Source: Mycobacterium sp. (GTDB lineage Bacteria; Actinomycetota; Actinomycetes; Mycobacteriales; Mycobacteriaceae). Taken from it: 64,000 nt of DNA. Below the pieces are notes generated by a model, which saw only the letters and a program-made list of their open reading frames with translations, was not told where the DNA came from and ran no database searches. Shown one piece after another: positions 20,717 to 29,650 of the stretch; the stretch's first letter is position 1, and each line of letters starts with the position of its first letter. The position numbers and the translations under genes are program-made. The stretch spans positions 62,001-126,000 of the forward strand of contig NZ_JASBVP010000006.1 in the NCBI RefSeq assembly GCF_029961025.1. The letters are read 5' to 3'.

Positions 20717-21475
20717 GTGGCCGACAAACCTAAACACCCCGCGCGCTATGACCTGAAGGCCGCCAACCGCAGACGGGACCTGGCCATCAGGATCGGGCTC
20801 ACCGCGATCGTGGTGGTCTTTGCGGTCGGTCTGGTGCTCTACATCATGATGTCGCACGACAAGAAAACCCCCGGCGTCGGTCAGGCGGTGCGGGTGACCT
20901 CGAGCAAACTGATCACCAAGCCCGGAACCGGCGAACCCAAGGCCGTGGTGTCGTTCTATGAGGATTTCCTCTGCCCGGCTTGCGGGAACTTCGAGCGGAC
21001 CTTCGGGCCCACGGTGTCCCGGCTCATCGACAGCGGGGCGATCGCGGCCGACTACTACATGCTGGGCTTTCTCAGCCGCCCACAAAACGACGAGTATTCG
21101 TCGCGCGCCGCCGCGGCGGCGTATTGCGTCGCCGATGAGTCCATCGAGGCGTTCCGGCGCTTTCACGCGGCGTTGTTCACCAAGCAGATTCAGCCCTCGG
21201 AATTAGGCCCGACCTTCCCCGACAACGCCCGCTTGATCGAGCTGGCCCGCGAGGCGGGGGCCGCCGGGAAGGTCCCGGCCTGCATTAACAGCGGGAAATA
21301 CCTCCCCATGGTCAACGGCCTGGCCGCGGCTCACCACATTCATGCCACGCCGACGATCCGCATCAACGGCCAGGACTACGACCCGACGACACCGCAGGCG
21401 CTGGTCGCCAAGATCCGCGAAATCGTCGGCGATGTGCCGGGTCTGGACTTGGCTACCACGCCCGCAGCCTCGTGA
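20717..21475 (+). CDS. DsbA-like thiol:disulfide oxidoreductase
   Basis: A 252-residue membrane-anchored thioredoxin-fold protein, like Rv2969c (Mtb DsbA). A transmembrane anchor lies at about residues 25-47 and the active site is CPAC in FYEDFLCPACGNFERTF. The cis-proline is in HATPTIRING. A further Cys pair (AAYCVAD and PACINSG) fits the extra structural disulfide of this group. It oxidises exported proteins and is reoxidised by the VKOR homologue encoded immediately downstream, with which it overlaps by GTGA. The start is GTG with GAGGAT upstream. Confidence 0.93.
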   Translation: MADKPKHPARYDLKAANRRRDLAIRIGLTAIVVVFAVGLVLYIMMSHDKKTPGVGQAVRVTSSKLITKPGTGEPKAVVSFYEDFLCPACGNFERTFGPTVSRLIDSGAIAADYYMLGFLSRPQNDEYSSRAAAAAYCVADESIEAFRRFHAALFTKQIQPSELGPTFPDNARLIELAREAGAAGKVPACINSGKYLPMVNGLAAAHHIHATPTIRINGQDYDPTTPQALVAKIREIVGDVPGLDLATTPAAS

Positions 21476-22122
21476 CGCCCGCAGTGCCCGCGTCGTCCGC
21501 GGTCTCAGCCGAACCCGCCGCCCGACCCGGCGACTCGGCTCGGGTGGGCGTGCGGGTTTCCCCGGCCAGCGCGTGGTGGGTGCTGATTGCCGGGGTGGTC
21601 GGCCTGCTGGCGTCGATGATGCTGACGGTGGAAAAGATTCAGGTCCTGCTCAACCCGTCATACACACCGTCGTGCAACCTCAACCCGGTGCTGTCATGCG
21701 GCTCGGTGATGGTCACCCCGCAAGCTTCGCTGCTGGGCTTTCCCAACACGCTGATCGGCATCGCGAGTTTCACCGTGGTCGTGGTCTCGGGCGTGCTGGC
21801 TGTAGCGAAAGTGCCTCTACCCCAATGGTATTGGATTGGACTTGCAACGGCAACGGCACTCGGCGCCGGATTGGTGCATTGGCTGATATTCCAGAGCCTC
21901 TATCGGATCGGGGAACTCTGCCCCTACTGCATGGTGGTCTGGGCGGTCACCATGCCGCTGTTGGTGGTGGTGGCATCGATCGCGCTGCGCCCGGCGTGTG
22001 AAAATAGCACGGCGGCGCAAACGCTTTACCGGTGGCGGTGGTCGATCACCGCGCTGTGGTTCACCGCGGTAATCCTGCTGATCCTGACACGGTTCTGGGA
22101 CTACTGGTCGACGTTAATGTAG
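21472..22122 (+). CDS. VKOR-family quinone-linked disulfide bond regenerator
   Basis: A 216-residue membrane protein of the vitamin K epoxide reductase family, like Rv2968c. It has about five hydrophobic segments. The active-site pair is CPYC in IGELCPYCMVVWAVTMP, and the loop pair is in SCNLNPVLSCGSVM. It passes electrons from DsbA to menaquinone, replacing DsbB. Translation is coupled to dsbA: the GTG start shares bases with the dsbA stop. Pyruvate carboxylase follows after 19 bp. Confidence 0.94.
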   Translation: MTPAVPASSAVSAEPAARPGDSARVGVRVSPASAWWVLIAGVVGLLASMMLTVEKIQVLLNPSYTPSCNLNPVLSCGSVMVTPQASLLGFPNTLIGIASFTVVVVSGVLAVAKVPLPQWYWIGLATATALGAGLVHWLIFQSLYRIGELCPYCMVVWAVTMPLLVVVASIALRPACENSTAAQTLYRWRWSITALWFTAVILLILTRFWDYWSTLM

Positions 22123-22141
22123 TTTTCGGCAGGGGGTACGC

Positions 22142-25100
22142 GTGATCTCCAAAGTCCTGGTCGCCAATCGCGGAGAGATCGCGATCCGGGCGTTTCGTGC
22201 CGCCTACGAGCTGGGCATCGGCACCGTCGCCGTCTACGCGTACGAGGATCGCAACTCACTGCACCGGCTCAAGGCCGACGAGTCCTACCAGATCGGCGAA
22301 CCCGGGCACCCGGTGCGCGCCTATTTGTCGGTCGACGAGATCGTGGCAACCGCCCATCGGGCGGGCGCCGACGCGGTGTATCCCGGATACGGGTTCCTGT
22401 CGGAGAATCCCCGGCTGGCCGCCGCGTGTGCCGCCGCGGGAATCACGTTCGTCGGACCGGGTGTCGATGTGCTCAAACTGACCGGCAACAAGTCCCGCGC
22501 GATTGCCGTCGCGCGCCAAGCCGGCCTGCCGGTGCTCAGATCGTCCGCGCCGTCGGTCGCGGTCGACGAGTTGATGTCGGCGGCGGCGGGCATGGGGTTC
22601 CCGTTGTTCGTCAAGGCGGTTGCCGGCGGCGGGGGCCGCGGGATGCGCCGGGTCACCGATGTCGCCGAGCTTCCCGAGGCCATCGAAGCCGCCAGCCGTG
22701 AAGCCGCATCGGCGTTCGGGGATCCGGCGGTGTATCTCGAGCAGGCGGTGCTTAATCCCCGACACATCGAGGTACAGGTCCTCGCCGACAGCCGCGGTAA
22801 CGTGATCCACCTCTTCGAGCGGGACTGCAGTGTGCAGCGCCGCCACCAGAAGGTTATCGAACTGGCGCCGGCGCCGAATCTGGATGCGGCGGTGCGGGAT
22901 ATGATGTGTGCCGACGCGGTAGCATTCGCTCGCCATATCGGCTACAGCGGTGCGGGTACCGTGGAGTTCCTGCTGGACGAACGCGGTCATCACGTCTTCA
23001 TCGAGATGAATCCGCGAATCCAGGTGGAGCACACCGTAACCGAAGAGGTTACCGACGTCGACCTGGTCTCGGCTCAGTTGCGCATCGCGGGTGGTGAGTC
23101 ACTGGAGGAGCTGGGTTTGCGCCAAGCGGAGATCCGGCCGCACGGCGCAGCGTTGCAATGCCGGATCACCACCGAGGATCCGGCCAACGGGTTTCGTCCC
23201 GACACCGGCCGCATCAGTGCCTATCGCACGCCCGGCGGCGCGGGCATCCGCCTGGACGGCAGCACCAATCTCGGCGCGGAGATCGGCGCGCACTTCGATT
23301 CCATGCTGGTCAAGATGACCTGCCGGGGACGCGATTTTCACACCGCGGTGGCTCGGGCCCGGCGCGGCGTGGCCGAGTTCCGGATTCGCGGGGTGGCGAC
23401 GAACATCCCGTTCCTGCAGGCGGTTTTGGATGATCCCGACTTTCAGGCCGGCCGCATCACCACGTCGTTCATCGATGAGCGCCCACAACTGCTGACCGCG
23501 CGAACCTCGGCCGACCGCGGCACGAAGATTCTCAACTACCTGGCCGACGTGACCGTCAACCAGCCGCACGGACCCCGCCCGGCGACGGTCTACCCGCACG
23601 ACAAGCTGCCCGAAACCGATCTTGCGACCACGCCACCGCCGGGCTCGAAACAGCGGCTGGACCAGCTGGGTCCCGAGGCCTTTGCCCGGTGGCTGCGCGA
23701 CTCGCCGGGCGTGCGGGTCACCGAAACCACTTTCCGCGACGCCCACCAGTCGCTGCTGGCAACCCGGGTGCGCACCGACGGCCTGGTGACGGTGGCGCCG
23801 TATATCGCACGGCTCACGCCCGAGCTGTTGTCCGTGGAGTGCTGGGGCGGCGCCACCTACGATGTGGCGCTGCGCTTCCTCAAGGAGGATCCCTGGGAGC
23901 GGCTGGCCGCGATCCGGGAAGCGCTGCCCAACATCTGCCTGCAGATGCTGCTTCGTGGCCGCAACACCGTGGGCTACACACCCTATCCCGCCGTGGTGAC
24001 CTCGGCCTTCATCGACGAGGCCGCCCGCACCGGGATCGACATCTTTCGGATCTTCGATGCGCTCAACAATGTTGAGTCGATGCGTCCGGCGATCGACGCG
24101 GTGCGCGAAACCGGTTCCGCTGTAGCCGAAGTCGCGATGTGCTATAGCGGTGACTTATCCGATCCCGGTGAGAGCATCTACACCCTCGACTACTATCTGA
24201 AGCTCGCCGAGCAGATCGTGGACGCCGGCGCGCATGTGCTGGGCATCAAGGACATGGCCGGGCTGTTGCGGGCGGATGCCGCGCACCGGCTGGTCGGTGC
24301 ACTGCGCAGTCGCTTCGACCTGCCGGTGCACGTGCACACCCACGACACTCCCGGTGGTCAGCTGGCCAGTTATGTGGCGGCCTGGCATGCCGGAGCCGAC
24401 GCGGTCGACGGGGCCGCGGCCCCGCTGGCCGGCACCACCAGCCAGCCCGCGTTGAGTTCGATCGTGGCCGCCGCAGCGCACACCGAATACCACACCGGGC
24501 TGTCGCTTTCGGCGGTGTGCGCGTTGGAGCCGTACTGGGAAGCATTGCGAAAAGTCTATGCCCCTTTCGAATCCGGGCTGCCCGCGCCGACGGGCCGGGT
24601 GTATCGTCACGAGATCCCCGGTGGCCAGCTGTCCAATCTGCGTCAGCAGGCGATCGCTTTGGGGCTCGGTGACCGTTTCGAGGAGATCGAGGAGGCCTAC
24701 GCCGGGGCCGACCGGATTCTGGGCAGGCCGATCAAGGTCACCCCGACGTCCAAGGTGGTCGGCGATCTGGCGTTGGCATTGGTCGGCGCGGGGATCAGCG
24801 CGGAGGAATTCGCTTCCGATCCCGCACGATTCGATATCCCGGAATCGGTGTTGGGGTTTCTGCGTGGGGAGCTGGGTGATCCGCCCGGCGGCTGGCCCGA
24901 GCCGCTGCGCAGCGCAGCGCTTTCCGGTCGTTCGGCGACCAAGCCCACCCAAGAGCTGTCCGCAGCCGATGAAGCGTCGCTGGTGCTGGCCGGGCCCAAG
25001 CGGCAGGCTACCTTGAACCGCCTGCTGTTCCCTGGTCCGACAAAGGAATTCGAAGAACACCGGCAAACCTACGGGGATACCTCGCAGCTGTCGGCCAACC

Positions 25101-25525
25101 AGTTCTTCTATGGCCTGCGCCGCGGCGAAGAACACCGGGTGCGCCTGGAGCGGGGAGTGGAACTGCTCATCGGGCTGGAGGCCATTTCCGATCCGGACGA
25201 GCGTGGTATGCGAACGGTGATGTGCATCATGAATGGGCAGCTGCGCCCGGTCGAGGTGCGGGATCGCAGCATCGCCGGCACGGTTGTGGCCGCGGAGAAG
25301 GCAGACCGGAGCCGGCCCGACCACATCGCCGCACCATTCGCCGGCGTCGTGACCGTGGCGGTGTCTCCCGGAGATCGGGTGCGCAGCGGGCAGACCATCG
25401 CCACCATCGAGGCGATGAAGATGGAGGCCCCGATTACCGCGCCCCGGGATGCCACCGTGGAGCGGGTCGCGGTATCGGGCACCGCCCAGGTGGAGGGTGG
25501 GGATCTGCTGGTGGTGTTGCGCTGA
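22142..25525 (+). CDS. pyc: Pyruvate carboxylase
   Basis: A single-chain pyruvate carboxylase, 1127 residues, as Rv2967c. The N-terminal biotin carboxylase starts [21 protein letters not shown] and contains [10 protein letters not shown] and [17 protein letters not shown]. The carboxyltransferase domain shows [14 protein letters not shown] and the metal-site [11 protein letters not shown]. The C-terminal carrier domain has the biotinyl lysine in [13 protein letters not shown]. It supplies oxaloacetate. GTG start with AGGGGG nearby. The end overlaps the rsmD coding region by 4 bases if rsmD begins at CTG. Confidence 0.97.
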   Translation: MISKVLVANRGEIAIRAFRAAYELGIGTVAVYAYEDRNSLHRLKADESYQIGEPGHPVRAYLSVDEIVATAHRAGADAVYPGYGFLSENPRLAAACAAAGITFVGPGVDVLKLTGNKSRAIAVARQAGLPVLRSSAPSVAVDELMSAAAGMGFPLFVKAVAGGGGRGMRRVTDVAELPEAIEAASREAASAFGDPAVYLEQAVLNPRHIEVQVLADSRGNVIHLFERDCSVQRRHQKVIELAPAPNLDAAVRDMMCADAVAFARHIGYSGAGTVEFLLDERGHHVFIEMNPRIQVEHTVTEEVTDVDLVSAQLRIAGGESLEELGLRQAEIRPHGAALQCRITTEDPANGFRPDTGRISAYRTPGGAGIRLDGSTNLGAEIGAHFDSMLVKMTCRGRDFHTAVARARRGVAEFRIRGVATNIPFLQAVLDDPDFQAGRITTSFIDERPQLLTARTSADRGTKILNYLADVTVNQPHGPRPATVYPHDKLPETDLATTPPPGSKQRLDQLGPEAFARWLRDSPGVRVTETTFRDAHQSLLATRVRTDGLVTVAPYIARLTPELLSVECWGGATYDVALRFLKEDPWERLAAIREALPNICLQMLLRGRNTVGYTPYPAVVTSAFIDEAARTGIDIFRIFDALNNVESMRPAIDAVRETGSAVAEVAMCYSGDLSDPGESIYTLDYYLKLAEQIVDAGAHVLGIKDMAGLLRADAAHRLVGALRSRFDLPVHVHTHDTPGGQLASYVAAWHAGADAVDGAAAPLAGTTSQPALSSIVAAAAHTEYHTGLSLSAVCALEPYWEALRKVYAPFESGLPAPTGRVYRHEIPGGQLSNLRQQAIALGLGDRFEEIEEAYAGADRILGRPIKVTPTSKVVGDLALALVGAGISAEEFASDPARFDIPESVLGFLRGELGDPPGGWPEPLRSAALSGRSATKPTQELSAADEASLVLAGPKRQATLNRLLFPGPTKEFEEHRQTYGDTSQLSANQFFYGLRRGEEHRVRLERGVELLIGLEAISDPDERGMRTVMCIMNGQLRPVEVRDRSIAGTVVAAEKADRSRPDHIAAPFAGVVTVAVSPGDRVRSGQTIATIEAMKMEAPITAPRDATVERVAVSGTAQVEGGDLLVVLR

Positions 25526-26076
25526 CGCGGATCATCGCCGGGGTGGCCGGCGGGCGGCGCATCGCGGTGCCGCGGCGGGGAACCCGCCCGACCACCGAGC
25601 GGGTGCGCGCGGCCTTGTTCAATGTGTTGACCGCGCGCCTGGAGATGACCGGACTGTCGGTGCTCGACCTCTACGCCGGTTCGGGCGCGCTCGGGCTGGA
25701 GGCGTTGTCGCGCGGAGCGGCGTCGGCGATCTTCGTCGAGTCCGATCGACGCAACGCGGCGGTGCTCGAGCGCAACATCGCGGTTTTGGGCTTGGCGGGT
25801 GCGACGCTGCACCGCGGCACCGTGGCCGCGGTGCTGGCAGGCGGCACCGACTCCCCGGTAGACCTGGTGCTGGCCGATCCGCCGTACCGTCTCGGTTGCG
25901 CCGAGATCGAGGCGATGGTCACGGCGCTCACCGCAAACGGCTGGGTGCGTGCGGGAACCGTCGCGGCGATCGAACGTCCCGCCGGCCACCCGCCGTTGAA
26001 CTGGCCTGCCGGGTGGCGCCCCTGGCGGTCACGGGTCTACGGCGACACCCGCATCGAGCTGGCCGAACGATCCTGA
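25522..26076 (+). CDS. rsmD: 16S rRNA (guanine-966-N2) methyltransferase
   Basis: RsmD, 184 residues from the proposed start. Family signatures: [15 protein letters not shown] at the N-terminus, [14 protein letters not shown], the SAM motif [19 protein letters not shown] and the catalytic LADPPY. The conserved N-terminus begins at a CTG that overlaps the pyc stop as CTGA, exactly where M. tuberculosis has an ATG (Rv2966c starts MTRIIGG). The first canonical in-frame start is a GTG at 25543, which would cut into the conserved motif. Either a CTG start coupled to pyc or a shortened protein is possible; the former fits homology better. Confidence 0.85.
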   Translation: MTRIIAGVAGGRRIAVPRRGTRPTTERVRAALFNVLTARLEMTGLSVLDLYAGSGALGLEALSRGAASAIFVESDRRNAAVLERNIAVLGLAGATLHRGTVAAVLAGGTDSPVDLVLADPPYRLGCAEIEAMVTALTANGWVRAGTVAAIERPAGHPPLNWPAGWRPWRSRVYGDTRIELAERS

Positions 26077-26205
26077 GCTTGCTGCTAGCGTCTCCGTCAT
26101 GACCGCTGGTGACCATGCGAAGCGACGCGATGGGGCAGGGGGATTGGGCCACCTGCGGTGCCGGTTTTCCGGGTGCGCGGAAGAGCACGCGGAAGGGCAC
26201 TGTTC

Positions 26206-26688
26206 ATGAGTGGGGCGGTGTGTCCGGGATCTTTCGACCCGGTGACATTGGGCCACATCGACGTCTTCGAGCGCGCGTGCGCCCAGTTCGATGAAGTGGT
26301 GGTCGCGATCCTGACCAACCCCGCCAAAGCGAGCATGTTCGGCCTGGAGGAGCGGATGGCGATGATCACCGAGTCGACGACGCACCTGCCCAATTTGCGG
26401 GTCGAGGCCGGCGAGGGTCTGGTGGTCGACTTCGTCAGGTCGCGCGGGCTCTCCGCCATCGTGAAGGGGCTGCGTACCGGCACCGACTTCGAATACGAGC
26501 TGCAGATGGCGCAGATGAACAAGCACATCGCCGGCGTCGACACGTTTTTCATCGCGACCGCACCGCGCTATTCGTTCGTGTCGTCGTCATTGGCGAAAGA
26601 GGTCGCGATGCTCGGCGGCGACGTATCCGACCTGCTACCCGAACCGGTGAATCGTCAGCTGCGCGAAAAGCTGTCCCGGGGAAGGTAA
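26206..26688 (+). CDS. coaD: Phosphopantetheine adenylyltransferase
   Basis: CoaD, 160 residues, makes dephospho-CoA from phosphopantetheine and ATP. The nucleotidyltransferase signature is [19 protein letters not shown] with the (T/S)xGH-type TLGH motif; [17 protein letters not shown] and [13 protein letters not shown] follow. Homology begins at this ATG; an earlier in-frame ATG adds only unrelated arginine-rich sequence. It marks the left border of the accessory segment that ends at sepIVA. Confidence 0.96.
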   Translation: MSGAVCPGSFDPVTLGHIDVFERACAQFDEVVVAILTNPAKASMFGLEERMAMITESTTHLPNLRVEAGEGLVVDFVRSRGLSAIVKGLRTGTDFEYELQMAQMNKHIAGVDTFFIATAPRYSFVSSSLAKEVAMLGGDVSDLLPEPVNRQLREKLSRGR

Positions 26689-26977
26689 ATCGCCTGAACC
26701 ATTCGTCTGGGCAGCCGCAGTTCGTCCGGCGCTACGGTGGGTCGTCATCTTCGGGGCGCAGGAGCTTTCTCGGGGTGGTGGCAGGTGTTGGTTGTGGGCC
26801 GTCCGTGATCGAGGCGCGCGGGCGGGAGCCACTCGGTGGGCCGTCTTTACGTTTGCGGGTGGCGGGGCCGCAGGCGAGGGTTCGATCGTCGATGTGGGAT
26901 CCAAGCGCTCGGCGATCGCCGACAACTGCCGGCGGGTTAGCGCAGCTCGCGCTGATCGCCGGATGCCGGCGCCCGGG
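26689..26977. other. 289-bp gap without a recognised gene
   Basis: The gap lies between convergent coaD and the hemerythrin gene. Short open frames on both strands have no recognisable motif and no ribosome-binding site. I see no tRNA, repeat or strong hairpin. In M. tuberculosis, purU and then the large PDIM/PGL region begin here; no purU remnant is recognisable. Confidence 0.5.
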
Positions 26978-27745
26978 CTATCGCTTGGTCAGCCGCAGCC
27001 GCCAGGCGTCCGGCCCGCGCTGCTGGTAATCGACGTCGATCCCGCCTGGGCAGCGGTGGTCAAGTTGGCGCAGCAGGGGAATGGGGTCATGGGGAGCCAC
27101 CAACACCAGTGCGGCACCGGGGGGAACGGCATCGAAAGCCCCGAAAACGGTCGCATGCCGAATCGAGTGCGCCACCTCGCGGACATCGAGAACGGGATCG
27201 TCGGTGTCGGATTCACCACAGCCGCACGCCGGTGCCGGTGCAGCACCAGTGGCGGACTGGCGATCACCGAGGAGTTCATGCATGCCGCGGGCGACCTCGG
27301 CGAGAAAGACCTCCGGATCGGCGGCCACGAGCGGCAGGATGCGCTCATTCTCGTCGGTCAGATGCGCATCGAACAGCACCCGCAGGGCCCGGCCGCTGGC
27401 CGCGGCGCGCACCGGCGGTTCGACGCGGATCCGATTGATTAGCGAGCCGATGCTGCGGTGTGTCGCGATCATCGATTCGATCAGAGGCCGGGCGGGCTCG
27501 CTGCGGGCGGCGGCCGGGTACAGGTGCGCCTCTTCGGCGGCGGCGTGCGGCAATAACTCATCGGCCAGAAAGCCCAGGGCGGCTTCCCGCGCCGGCTCGA
27601 AGCCGACACCCCGTTCGGCCGCCGCCAGCATCGCCTCGGTGAACGCCGCGAGCTGCCCGGCGAGGTGGGCGTGGTGATTCTTGATGGCTTCGACGGCCTC
27701 GGCGTCGGCCGCTGTGGACGCGACGATCACTTCGTGGGCTGGCAT
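26978..27745 (-). CDS. Hemerythrin-like protein with C-terminal DUF2249 domain
   Basis: A 255-residue fusion. Residues 15-155 form a four-helix hemerythrin HHE domain whose likely di-iron ligands lie in AIKNHHAHLAGQ, LLPHAAAEEAHLYP, IATHRSIG and LFDAHLTDENERI. A short cysteine-containing linker (ACGCGES) leads to a DUF2249 domain (about 185-253: LDVREVAHSIRHATVFGAF, VLVAPHDPIPLLRQL), a TusA-like fold. HHE-DUF2249 proteins are often encoded with denitrification or nitrosative-stress genes and may bind oxygen or NO. Here it is divergent from the regulator that heads the nirK genes, sharing a 104-bp intergenic region with a small palindrome, so coregulation is likely. The precise activity is not known. 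Confidence 0.8.
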   Translation of the reverse strand: MPAHEVIVASTAADAEAVEAIKNHHAHLAGQLAAFTEAMLAAAERGVGFEPAREAALGFLADELLPHAAAEEAHLYPAAARSEPARPLIESMIATHRSIGSLINRIRVEPPVRAAASGRALRVLFDAHLTDENERILPLVAADPEVFLAEVARGMHELLGDRQSATGAAPAPACGCGESDTDDPVLDVREVAHSIRHATVFGAFDAVPPGAALVLVAPHDPIPLLRQLDHRCPGGIDVDYQQRGPDAWRLRLTKR

Positions 27746-27798
27746 GGTCGGTTCCTCTCCGTTGACCGCACCGATCCGTCGACCGCACCGCCGCGAAT

Positions 27799-28569
27799 GT
27801 GACGGATTGCCCGGTGCGCACCGGTCCACAATTTACTACAGTATTTTCCGTGGAAAAAGGGCGGCTCCGCCCGGCGACCTTGGGCCCCGAGCCGGCGCCG
27901 GTGCACGATATCCCCGCGGCACTGTCCGGGCAGCGGCTCCGGGTGCTCGAGTACGTGCGTGCGCATTCCCCCGTCCGGGTCGTCGACGTGGCCGCCGGTC
28001 TCGACCTGCACCCCAACACCGTGCGTGAGCACCTCGACGCGATTGCCGGACAGGGGCTCGTCGAGCGCTCCACCGCATCCCCGCTCGGGCGCGGGCGCCC
28101 GGCCGCGTGGTATCAGGCGTCGAGTGCCGATCCGTTCGTAGCGGTCCGCGACTACGCGGGCCTGGCGACCGCACTGGCCGGTCATCTGGCCCGCACCAGC
28201 ACCCAGCCGGAACGCGACGCGCGGGCCGCCGGTATCGAGTGGGGGCGGGAGCTGGCCGACGAGCTCACCCACCTCGACGGCGATCCGCGACGGGCGGTGC
28301 TCGAGGTACTGGCTCGCCTCGGCTTCGCACCGGACGACGACACCGACACGCCGGGCGCCCGCGGAGGCATCGCACTGCGCCGCTGCCCGTTGCTGGACGC
28401 GGCCCGCCGCTATCCCGCAATCATCTGTCAGGTCCACCTCGGCATCGTCGAGGGCGTGCTCGAGCGACTCGGCGCCCGCACCGGACCGGGCCTCGACCTG
28501 ATTCCGTTCGCCGAACCCGGCGCCTGCCGGCTGTTTCTGCCCTATCCGATGCCACGAACCGATGATTGA
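27799..28569 (+). CDS. Winged-helix regulator with SufR-like cysteine cluster
   Basis: Up to 256 residues. An ArsR/SufR-type winged helix sits at about residues 42-100 (VRVVDVAAGLDLHPNTVREHLDAI, then GRGRPAAWYQ as the wing). The C-terminal half carries three cysteines, CPLLDAARRYPAIICQVHLG and GACRLFLP, in the order and rough spacing of the [4Fe-4S] ligands of SufR (COG2345). A redox or NO-sensitive cluster is therefore plausible. Two GTG starts are possible: the listed one and one at 27850 directly after a TACT-N2-AGTA palindrome; neither has a good Shine-Dalgarno. Its stop overlaps the next start by 8 bases (ATGATTGA), so it is co-transcribed with the NnrS-like gene. Confidence 0.72.
   Translation: MTDCPVRTGPQFTTVFSVEKGRLRPATLGPEPAPVHDIPAALSGQRLRVLEYVRAHSPVRVVDVAAGLDLHPNTVREHLDAIAGQGLVERSTASPLGRGRPAAWYQASSADPFVAVRDYAGLATALAGHLARTSTQPERDARAAGIEWGRELADELTHLDGDPRRAVLEVLARLGFAPDDDTDTPGARGGIALRRCPLLDAARRYPAIICQVHLGIVEGVLERLGARTGPGLDLIPFAEPGACRLFLPYPMPRTDD
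27834..27843. promoter_or_regulatory. Small palindrome in the hemerythrin/regulator intergenic region
   Basis: TACT-AC-AGTA lies in an AT-rich patch that stands out from the GC-rich surroundings, between the divergent hemerythrin gene and the SufR-like regulator. It is 6 bp before the alternative GTG start of the regulator. It could be an operator for that regulator or part of a promoter. The symmetry is short, so confidence is low. Confidence 0.35.
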
Positions 28570-29650
28570 CCGCCGAATCTCGCCCCGGGCGCTGCTGCTG
28601 CTGCCCGGTGGATTCGCGCTGCTGGCCGGCCTTGACGCGGCGCTGCTGCTGCTGGGGCTGCCCGCGCCGGTGGGGGCCACCCGGCTGACCGCAGTGCACG
28701 GCATCCTGCTGGTCCTGGGGTTCGTGGGCACAATGATCGCCCTGGAACGGGCCGTGGCCGTGCGTCGGTGGTGGGCCTACCTGGGCCCGATGCTTCTCGG
28801 CGCGGGCGCGGTGGCGCTGGCCACTCCGGCCCCTCGGCGCCTCGGCGGCGTGCTGCTGTTGGCCGGGTCGGCGACGCTGATCGCGGTCTACGTTCCGCTG
28901 TGGCGGCGGGCCGCCGACGTGGCGGTGCTGGTCCAGGTTGGCGGTGCGGTGCTGGCGACCGGCGCGGCGCTGTTGTGGGTGGGCGGTGTGCCGGTCCCCG
29001 ATCTGCTGCCGTGGCTATCCGGGTTTTTGATCCTCACGATCGTCGGTGAGCGCCTCGAACTCGCCCGCGTGGCGATGACCGATACCCGGGCCGAGGCGCT
29101 GCTGGCTGCCGTTGCGGGGGCGATCGTCGCGGGCACCGTCGCCGCGTTGCTGTGGCCGGCGCCGGGGTACCCGCTGCTCGGCGCGGCACTGGTGGCCGCC
29201 GTGGGGTGGCTGGGCCGATTCGACGTCGCCCGCCGCACCGTGCACGCGGCGGGCCTGCCCCGATACCTGGCGGTGGGTGTGATCGCCGGTTATGGATGGC
29301 TGCTGGTGCCGGCGTTGAGTTGGCTGCTGGTCGGCCGGGTGCGTTCCGGGGGCGGCTACGACGCGGTGGTGCACGCGGTGATGTTGGGGTTTGTGATGTC
29401 GATGGTTATGGCGCACGCACCCGTGATTCTGCCGGCCGTGCTGCGCCGCCCGCTGCCCTACACCAGGGTGATGTACGGCCCGGTGGCGCTGTTGCATCTG
29501 TCGCTGCTGCTGCGCCTGGTGGTCGGTGACGCGCGCGGCATCTCCTGGGCGGTGCGGGCCGGTGGGGTGCTGAATGTTGTGGCTGTGCTCGGATTCCTCG
29601 GCGTCACAAGCTATTCGGCGTTGCGTGCAGCTGGCCGGGTGCCGACATGA
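28562..29650 (+). CDS. NnrS-like polytopic membrane protein
   Basis: A 362-residue protein consisting almost wholly of hydrophobic segments (about ten to eleven). Conserved histidines occur as in NnrS/heme-copper-oxidase-like proteins: TAVHGILLVLGFVGTMIALERA near the N-terminus and AVVHAVMLGFVMSMVMAHAP followed by VILPAVLRRPLPYTRVMYGP near the C-terminus. NnrS proteins are heme- and copper-containing membrane proteins that relieve nitric oxide stress in denitrifiers. It overlaps the regulator gene upstream and its last codons overlap the start of the nirK fusion gene by 4 bases, so the three form an operon. Assignment to NnrS rests on histidine pattern and context; heme binding is not shown. 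Confidence 0.7.
   Translation: MIDRRISPRALLLLPGGFALLAGLDAALLLLGLPAPVGATRLTAVHGILLVLGFVGTMIALERAVAVRRWWAYLGPMLLGAGAVALATPAPRRLGGVLLLAGSATLIAVYVPLWRRAADVAVLVQVGGAVLATGAALLWVGGVPVPDLLPWLSGFLILTIVGERLELARVAMTDTRAEALLAAVAGAIVAGTVAALLWPAPGYPLLGAALVAAVGWLGRFDVARRTVHAAGLPRYLAVGVIAGYGWLLVPALSWLLVGRVRSGGGYDAVVHAVMLGFVMSMVMAHAPVILPAVLRRPLPYTRVMYGPVALLHLSLLLRLVVGDARGISWAVRAGGVLNVVAVLGFLGVTSYSALRAAGRVPT

Noticed and set aside
26635..26925. Minus-strand frame of 96 codons overlapping the coaD end
   Set aside because: Low-complexity Ala/Pro/Arg sequence without a ribosome-binding site; I could not link it to any family, including transposon or 13E12-type repeats.
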